58,593 nucleotides of DNA. It comes from an uncultured Bacteroides sp. (lineage in GTDB: Bacteria > Bacteroidota > Bacteroidia > Bacteroidales > Bacteroidaceae). The notes below the pieces were generated by a model. That model had not been told where the DNA came from, ran no database searches, and saw nothing but the letters and a program-made list of their open reading frames with translations. The position numbers and the translations under genes were made by a program. Of this stretch, positions 53,959 through 58,593 are shown piece by piece. Numbering within the stretch: the stretch's first letter is position 1; every line of letters begins with the position of its first letter. The stretch lies in contig CAUDXH010000012.1 in NCBI GenBank assembly GCA_958453305.1, forward strand, positions 1 through 58,593, given 5' to 3'.

Positions 53959-54873
53959 TTATTTTTTTTCTGCAATTCTCAATTTAGCGCTTCGTGAGCG
54001 TGGGTTGCGTTGTATCTCTTCATCAGTAGGTACGATGACTTTATTGTTGACGAGTTTAAAAGGAGTCTGTATATTGCCGAAAAAATCTTTCTCGGCTTTA
54101 CCTTCTATGTTTCCCGTTTTCATGATATTCTTCACCATCCGGTCTTCCAGAGAGTGATAGGTGATAACCACCAATCGTCCTCCCGGCTTTAAAGCTTCGG
54201 TTGCAGCGTATAGCATTTCTTTTAAAGCCTCCATTTCCTGGTTGACCTCAATGCGGAGTGCTTGAAAGACCTTTGCCAGCTCTTTCTTTTCCCGTTCCTT
54301 CCCGTAAAGCGGTTTGACTATTTCCAGAAAGTCGCCGATGGTAACGATGGGCTTGATGCTTCGGGCTTTCACCAGTATGTTAGCCAACTTGCGGCTGTTT
54401 TTCAATTCTCCGTACAGATAAAAGAGATTGGCCAGCTGTTCTTCATCGTAGGTGTTGATGATTTCAGAGGCGGTCATACCGGCGCGCTTATTCATGCGCA
54501 TATCCAAGTTTCCGTCAAAGCGGAAGGAGAATCCGCGCTCACTGTCGTCAAAGTGGTGAGAAGAAACGCCCAGGTCGGCAAGAATGGCATCTACTTTGTC
54601 AACTCCATAGTAGCGCAGGAAGTTATGCAGATACCGGAAGTTGCTCCGGACAAAAGTAAACCGGGAATCATCCACGATGTTTCGTTCGGCATCTTCATCT
54701 TGATCGAAACTGAACAGACGGCTCTCTGCGTCCATTTGTCGTAGGATTTCTTTTGAATGGCCTCCGCCTCCGAAAGTCATGTCTGTGTAAATTCCTCCCG
54801 GACGAAGATTCATGCCTTGAATGCTTTCCTGTAAAAGAACAGGGATATGGTAAATAGGTTCTGTTTCGTTCAT
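53959..54873 (-). CDS. rsmH: 16S rRNA (cytosine1402-N4)-methyltransferase
   Basis: A 304-residue SAM-dependent methyltransferase: TDMTFGGGGHSKEIL motif I, ILADLGVSSHHFDDSERGFS, FDGNLDMRM, and VITYHSLEDRMVKNIM. It modifies C1402 of 16S rRNA. It is the first gene of the dcw cluster here. mraZ, which normally precedes it, was not found in the upstream 417 bases. Confidence 0.95.
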   Translation of the reverse strand: MNETEPIYHIPVLLQESIQGMNLRPGGIYTDMTFGGGGHSKEILRQMDAESRLFSFDQDEDAERNIVDDSRFTFVRSNFRYLHNFLRYYGVDKVDAILADLGVSSHHFDDSERGFSFRFDGNLDMRMNKRAGMTASEIINTYDEEQLANLFYLYGELKNSRKLANILVKARSIKPIVTIGDFLEIVKPLYGKEREKKELAKVFQALRIEVNQEMEALKEMLYAATEALKPGGRLVVITYHSLEDRMVKNIMKTGNIEGKAEKDFFGNIQTPFKLVNNKVIVPTDEEIQRNPRSRSAKLRIAEKK

Positions 54874-54979
54874 GAGCGTTTAAAATAGTAAAGTTTTACC
54901 TTAATATATTATTAAAGGTGTAAAATTAGACATTTTCTTACATTCCTTCACCCTCTTTCTGAAAGAAATTTCCAAGAAG

Positions 54980-55061
54980 TTATCAACAGGTTGTTTACTC
55001 TTTTTGTTTGGGAAGCGTGAGGATGACTTGATTTTTCCTGACCGGTGATGATTGTGGATAA
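54980..55061. promoter_or_regulatory. DnaA-box-like sites upstream of rsmH
   Basis: TTATCAACA (54980-54988, one mismatch to TTATCCACA) and a perfect box on the other strand, TGTGGATAA (55053-55061), lie in the gene-free 54874-55290 stretch. The same stretch carries one copy of the TTATGTGAAAAA motif at 55131-55145. Otherwise no gene or clear promoter for rsmH is seen. Confidence 0.5.
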
Positions 55062-55223
55062 GTTTTTGTTCTAAAGAAGATTATCTGTTGGAATAGCTAA
55101 CTTTCAGCGGAAATCAGTCAGTGGAAATAGGGTTATGTGAAAAAGAATGATGCTGGAGAGAGAGGCACGTGATGGAGGTATATCCCTTTAAAAATAAGAT
55201 AGCCGAAAAATGTTACTGTTTTA

Positions 55224-55255
55224 TTTGGGTTTTCCAAATATTAACCCCTACTTTG
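55224..55255 (+). promoter_or_regulatory. Probable promoter of the M28 peptidase gene
   Basis: TTTG at 55224-55227 and TACTTTG at 55249-55255 with a 21-base spacer. The -7 element is one base short of TAnnTTTG. The ATG at 55291 follows 35 bases later. Confidence 0.5.
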
Positions 55256-55290
55256 CATGAAATACAATTAAAAACAGAACTACTGATAAA

Positions 55291-56844
55291 ATGAAAAACA
55301 TTTGTTTAGCGGGTATGATGTTGGCTTGTATGGCAACATCGTCTTTATTTGCACAAGAATCAGTTGTGAATAAAATCATTGAAATGGGGCAGAACGATAA
55401 CCAGGTAATGCATCATCTGGATATCTTGACTAATCGTTTTGGCGGACGTCCTATCGGTTCGGATGCCTATAACAATGCTGGTGAGTGGATGCTGAGAGAA
55501 TATAGAAAGTGGGGCTTGGAGGCTCGCGCTGAAGAAGCCGGTGAACTGCAGGTAGGCTTTAACCGCGGTCCTTGGTTTGGAAAGTTGATCAGCCATGACA
55601 AAAGGATGGTTTTACATTTTGCCACTCCTTCATATACATCCGGAACAAAGGGTGTACAGTGTGGACATGTAGTGATGGAACCTCGTACGGAGGCTGAATT
55701 TAATCGCATGAAGCATCGTCTGAAAGGAGCTTGGGTATTGATTTCAGGAGCCAATAAGGGATGGCCTGTAGACCGTTCTGCCAAAGGGGATTCTATCCGT
55801 GAGGCTGTGAAGAAGGAAAATCAGGAAATTGTGAAAAAGAACGCCGAGCTACGTCGCCGTAACTGGGAAAACGGAGAAAAAAATGAGATGATACCTTTGC
55901 GTGAATTTCCGGCTTTGTTCTATCATGAAATGAAAGAGGCGGGTGTATTGGGATTTATCCAGTCCTCTCGTGTGCCCATCCGTGCGCTTTATGACCGCAA
56001 AATGCTCGATACGATGACTTTTGATAATGCTCCGGAACTGCCGGATATCAAATTGGATGAGCATCAGTATGAGATTATAGCCCAGATGGTAAAAGAACGC
56101 CGTGAAGATTTCTTGCTGGAGTTTGATATTCGTAATCATTTCAAATTAGGTCCGGTAAAACATCATAATATCGTTGCAGAAATCAAGGGTTCGAAATACC
56201 CTGATGAATACGTGATTGTAAGCGGACATTTAGATGCCTACGATGTGGCAACGGGCGGAATAGACTGTGGTACAGGCATTGGCCCGATGATGGAAGCTGC
56301 CCGTATGCTGGCACTTTCAGGTGCCAAGCCGAAGCGGACCATCCTTTTTATCGCATTTTCCGGTGAGGAATTTGGATGGGTTGGTTCAAAAGCCTATGTG
56401 AAGGCGCATGCCGATCAGTTGCCTAAGATTTCGAATATGTTTAACCGCGATGGGGGGCCGGAGCCTCCGGTAGGAATCCGTGTGTCAAAGGCCATGTACG
56501 ATGACTTTGTAAAAATAGCCAAGGATATTCAGCGGATTCGTCCGGATTATCCGTTTGAGGTTTCTGTTGCTTCCCCGCGTCCTCGTCCTACTGAACCGGG
56601 AAATGTAGACTCTGAAACTTTTGCCGTAGAGGGAGTCCCTACTTATGGTTTTATAGAGGAGGATATAGAAGGATATGATTTTGATTACGATGAAATCTGG
56701 CATACAGAGCGTGACCTTTATACTAAGAATATTCCAGACTATCAGAAGCATGCCGCTACCGTTACGGCAATTATGGCATTGGGCGTAGCCAACTTGGATA
56801 AGCAACTTCCTCGTGAAGGGGTTTATACAGAACCGGAAAAATAA
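55291..56844 (+). CDS. M28 family zinc aminopeptidase, secreted
   Basis: A 517-residue exported peptidase with a signal peptide (about 1-21, ending LFAQ). The zinc ligands and catalytic residues are all present: His313 in VSGHLDAYD, bridging Asp325 in GIDCGTG, general base Glu359 and ligand Glu360 in SGEEFGW, Asp387 in NRDGG and His471 in EIWHTERD. It probably removes N-terminal residues from peptides in the periplasm. It is divergent from the dcw cluster and followed by a strong terminator. Confidence 0.92.
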   Translation: MKNICLAGMMLACMATSSLFAQESVVNKIIEMGQNDNQVMHHLDILTNRFGGRPIGSDAYNNAGEWMLREYRKWGLEARAEEAGELQVGFNRGPWFGKLISHDKRMVLHFATPSYTSGTKGVQCGHVVMEPRTEAEFNRMKHRLKGAWVLISGANKGWPVDRSAKGDSIREAVKKENQEIVKKNAELRRRNWENGEKNEMIPLREFPALFYHEMKEAGVLGFIQSSRVPIRALYDRKMLDTMTFDNAPELPDIKLDEHQYEIIAQMVKERREDFLLEFDIRNHFKLGPVKHHNIVAEIKGSKYPDEYVIVSGHLDAYDVATGGIDCGTGIGPMMEAARMLALSGAKPKRTILFIAFSGEEFGWVGSKAYVKAHADQLPKISNMFNRDGGPEPPVGIRVSKAMYDDFVKIAKDIQRIRPDYPFEVSVASPRPRPTEPGNVDSETFAVEGVPTYGFIEEDIEGYDFDYDEIWHTERDLYTKNIPDYQKHAATVTAIMALGVANLDKQLPREGVYTEPEK

Positions 56845-56929
56845 TGGGTTGCCTCGTTGTCTGAAGACAGCTCTCTTTATCTTGCTCTCTTGTTATTCCG
56901 AAAGCGGATTTGTGAGACTTGAGATAAAT

Positions 56930-56977
56930 AAAAAGCTTCCTTCCTGTTTCTTTGTGGAGCAGGAAGGAAGCTTTTTT
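56930..56977. terminator. Strong rho-independent terminator
   Basis: Perfect 17-bp stem, AAAAAGCTTCCTTCCTG with CAGGAAGGAAGCTTTTT, 13-base loop, with a T-run. It ends the M28 gene. The stretch 56978-57225 that follows shows no gene. Confidence 0.95.
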
Positions 56978-57225
56978 ATTATCGCTCTTTATTTAAATGT
57001 GTGTGCGATGGGGTATTTGCGTGAAACAATATGGATGTAAGAACGTTTCAGAAAGTAGTCTGGAGCAGTGTCCCCAAAACGTCGAGTTTGGCAAAAGATG
57101 AAAAATCCGTCATCCGGGCATTGAGATTGCTTCTACTTCAGTGTTATAGCCTGTTTTTCTTTTTATTGATTGATTTCTCTACCTTTTTTGAATGATTTAT
57201 GATTGTTTATTATACACTAATCATT

Positions 57226-57233
57226 TATCTTTG
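57226..57233 (+). promoter_or_regulatory. -7 element for the GH43 gene
   Basis: Exact TATCTTTG 37 bases before the ATG at 57270. No clean -33 TTTG is seen. Confidence 0.5.
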
Positions 57234-57269
57234 CAATGTAATAATGTTAACACATAATGAATTGAGCGT

Positions 57270-58571
57270 ATGAAGAACAAAGTATTTTCGTTTCTTTTTT
57301 TCTTGTCTTTTTTTTCATGGAATACTGTTCGTGCAGTAGAAGAAAAAGATTATGTAGCTTATCTGTTTACTTATTTTACGGGTAATCATATCAGTGATGA
57401 ATCTGTGCATTACGCTGTAAGCATGGATGGATATTCTTATTGGGCATTAAATGACAACAAGCCTGTTCTTGACTCCAAGGTAATCAGTTCGACGGGAGGT
57501 GTGCGTGACCCTCATATTCTGCGGAGCGAAGATGGAAATACATTTTATATGGTAGTAACCGATATGGTGTGTGGCAATGGCTGGGATTCAAACCGGGCAA
57601 TGGTCTTATTGAAATCAAACGATTTGGTAAACTGGTCACACTCTATTATTAATATGCAAAAGCGCTATGAGGGTCAGGAAAGACTGAAGCGTGTATGGGC
57701 TCCACAGACCACCTTTGATAAAGAAGCCGGTAAATATATGGTGTATTGGTCCATGCAGTATGAAGGGGGGGCTGATGTGATTTATTATGCGTATGCCAAT
57801 CCTGAGTTTACTGATTTAGAAGGCGAACCTAAGCCTTTGTTTATTCCGGAAAACAAGAAATCATGCATTGATGGTGATATTGTTTATAAAGACGGAGTTT
57901 ATCACTTGTTCTATAAAACCGAAGGACACGGCAATGGCATTAAGGTAGCTACAACCCGTTCGCTCACTTCTGGAAAATGGGTAGAAGAACCCGATTATAA
58001 GCAGCAGACTAAGGAAGCGGTTGAAGGTGCAGGAACCTTTAAGCTTATCGGACAGGATAAATATGTTCTGATGTATGATGTGTATATAAAAGGGGCTTAT
58101 CAGTTTACTGAAACAACCGATTTGAAACACTTTAAAGTGATTGACAACGAAGTGAAGATGAACTTTCATCCTCGTCATGGAACCATCATTCCGATTACAC
58201 GTGCAGAGTTGAAACGGATTACCGATAAATGGGGGAAACCCGCAGAGTTGGGGGAACTTCCTAAAAACCCGGTTCTTCCCGGTTTTCATGCTGATCCGGA
58301 AGTGCTTTATTCACATCAGACTAATAAGTACTACATTTATTCAACTACCGACGGTCAGCCGGGTTGGGGAGGATGGTATTTTACTGTATTCTCTTCGAAC
58401 GATTTAGCAGACTGGAACTATGAAGGAGTGATGCTTGATTTGCGTTCTCCTCAAGTACCTTGGGCAAACGGAAATGCATGGGCTCCGGCTATCGAGGAAA
58501 AATTGATTGACGGTAAATATAAATACTTCTTCTATTATAGCAATAGTTCGTTAAAAATTCGCCAAGCCTAA
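57270..58571 (+). CDS. Double-domain GH43 glycosidase, second domain cut short
   Basis: A 433-residue exported protein with a signal peptide (about 1-22, ending TVRA). The first GH43 five-bladed domain is complete: catalytic base Asp80 in GVRDPHI, Asp201 in SCIDGDIVY as pKa modulator, and acid Glu252 in VEGAGTF. A second GH43-like domain starts near residue 335 with base Asp342 in FHADPEVLY and AWAPAIEEK, then meets TAA after NSSLKIRQA, lacking its modulator and acid residues. Family members degrade arabinan, xylan or similar. The stop is close to the window edge, so a frameshift, an insertion or true shortening cannot be told apart. Confidence 0.8.
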   Translation: MKNKVFSFLFFLSFFSWNTVRAVEEKDYVAYLFTYFTGNHISDESVHYAVSMDGYSYWALNDNKPVLDSKVISSTGGVRDPHILRSEDGNTFYMVVTDMVCGNGWDSNRAMVLLKSNDLVNWSHSIINMQKRYEGQERLKRVWAPQTTFDKEAGKYMVYWSMQYEGGADVIYYAYANPEFTDLEGEPKPLFIPENKKSCIDGDIVYKDGVYHLFYKTEGHGNGIKVATTRSLTSGKWVEEPDYKQQTKEAVEGAGTFKLIGQDKYVLMYDVYIKGAYQFTETTDLKHFKVIDNEVKMNFHPRHGTIIPITRAELKRITDKWGKPAELGELPKNPVLPGFHADPEVLYSHQTNKYYIYSTTDGQPGWGGWYFTVFSSNDLADWNYEGVMLDLRSPQVPWANGNAWAPAIEEKLIDGKYKYFFYYSNSSLKIRQA

Positions 58572-58593
58572 GCGGCTCTGGCAGTAAATAAAA

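Noticed and set aside
54960..55080. Replication origin
   Set aside because: Two DnaA-box-like sites are too few, there is no dnaA, dnaN or gidA nearby, and no AT-rich unwinding region with repeats.

Overview
The window looks like a chromosome segment of a Bacteroidales gut bacterium of the Bacteroides/Phocaeicola type. The grounds are recurrent -33 TTTG / -7 TAnnTTTG promoters, few Shine-Dalgarno sites, NigD-like and BspA-type lipoproteins, secreted GH2/GH27/GH43 glycosidases, an N-succinylornithine-type carbamoyltransferase next to proA, and the family-typical FtsL, FtsA and MraY variants. Species cannot be fixed from sequence alone.

Layout. (1) 1-4440: right-hand part of an integrated element with an ABC-F ATPase gene, a DUF1016/YhcG-type nuclease gene and a tyrosine integrase gene broken by one in-frame TAA. 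It abuts the 3' end of a Crp/Fnr regulator gene. (2) 4405-12632: MATE exporter and Crp/Fnr pair, HAD phosphatase, proB, an outer-membrane barrel protein, and a histidine kinase / response regulator / PepSY-like lipoprotein set. (3) 12768-18546, minus strand: GH2 beta-galactosidase, lytic transglycosylase, a decayed KilA-N gene, and two small proteins. (4) 18685-22621: proA, argF' and a GH27 glycosidase. (5) 22719-27790, minus strand: rhodanese lipoprotein, NigD-like lipoprotein, LPLAT acyltransferase, ddl, rluD-type synthase and a PASTA membrane protein, several joined by ATGA overlaps. (6) 28087-35155: THUMP-like methyltransferase, then an FtsX permease / ATPase / FtsX permease set behind a textbook sigma-54 promoter. 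(7) 35346-54873, minus strand: yqeY and the division/cell-wall (dcw) cluster read as rsmH, ftsL, ftsI, murE, mraY, murD, ftsW, [island], murG, murC, ftsQ, ftsA, ftsZ. (8) 55291-end: M28 peptidase and a GH43 protein whose second catalytic domain stops early.

Main points of interest: a ~4 kb island (AAA/DUF4143 ATPase plus BspA-like lipoprotein) splits the dcw cluster between ftsW and murG; a four-copy direct-repeat array with 32-33 bp period lies just upstream of that ATPase; an 8-bp leader repeat (ACTTAAAA-like) ends 0-4 nt before three unrelated start codons; a sigma-54 promoter with phased upstream sites precedes the ABC permease genes; and a perfect 11-bp-period tandem site of OmpR type sits in front of the PepSY-like lipoprotein gene next to the two-component system.

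Functionally the window joins peptidoglycan precursor synthesis (ddl, murC/D/E/G, mraY), septal synthesis (ftsI, ftsW, ftsQ, ftsL, ftsA, ftsZ), proline and arginine biosynthesis (proB, proA, argF') and glycan breakdown (GH2, GH27, GH43). No tRNA, rRNA, CRISPR array or intact insertion sequence was recognised. Gene families were assigned from motifs and memory, not from a database search.
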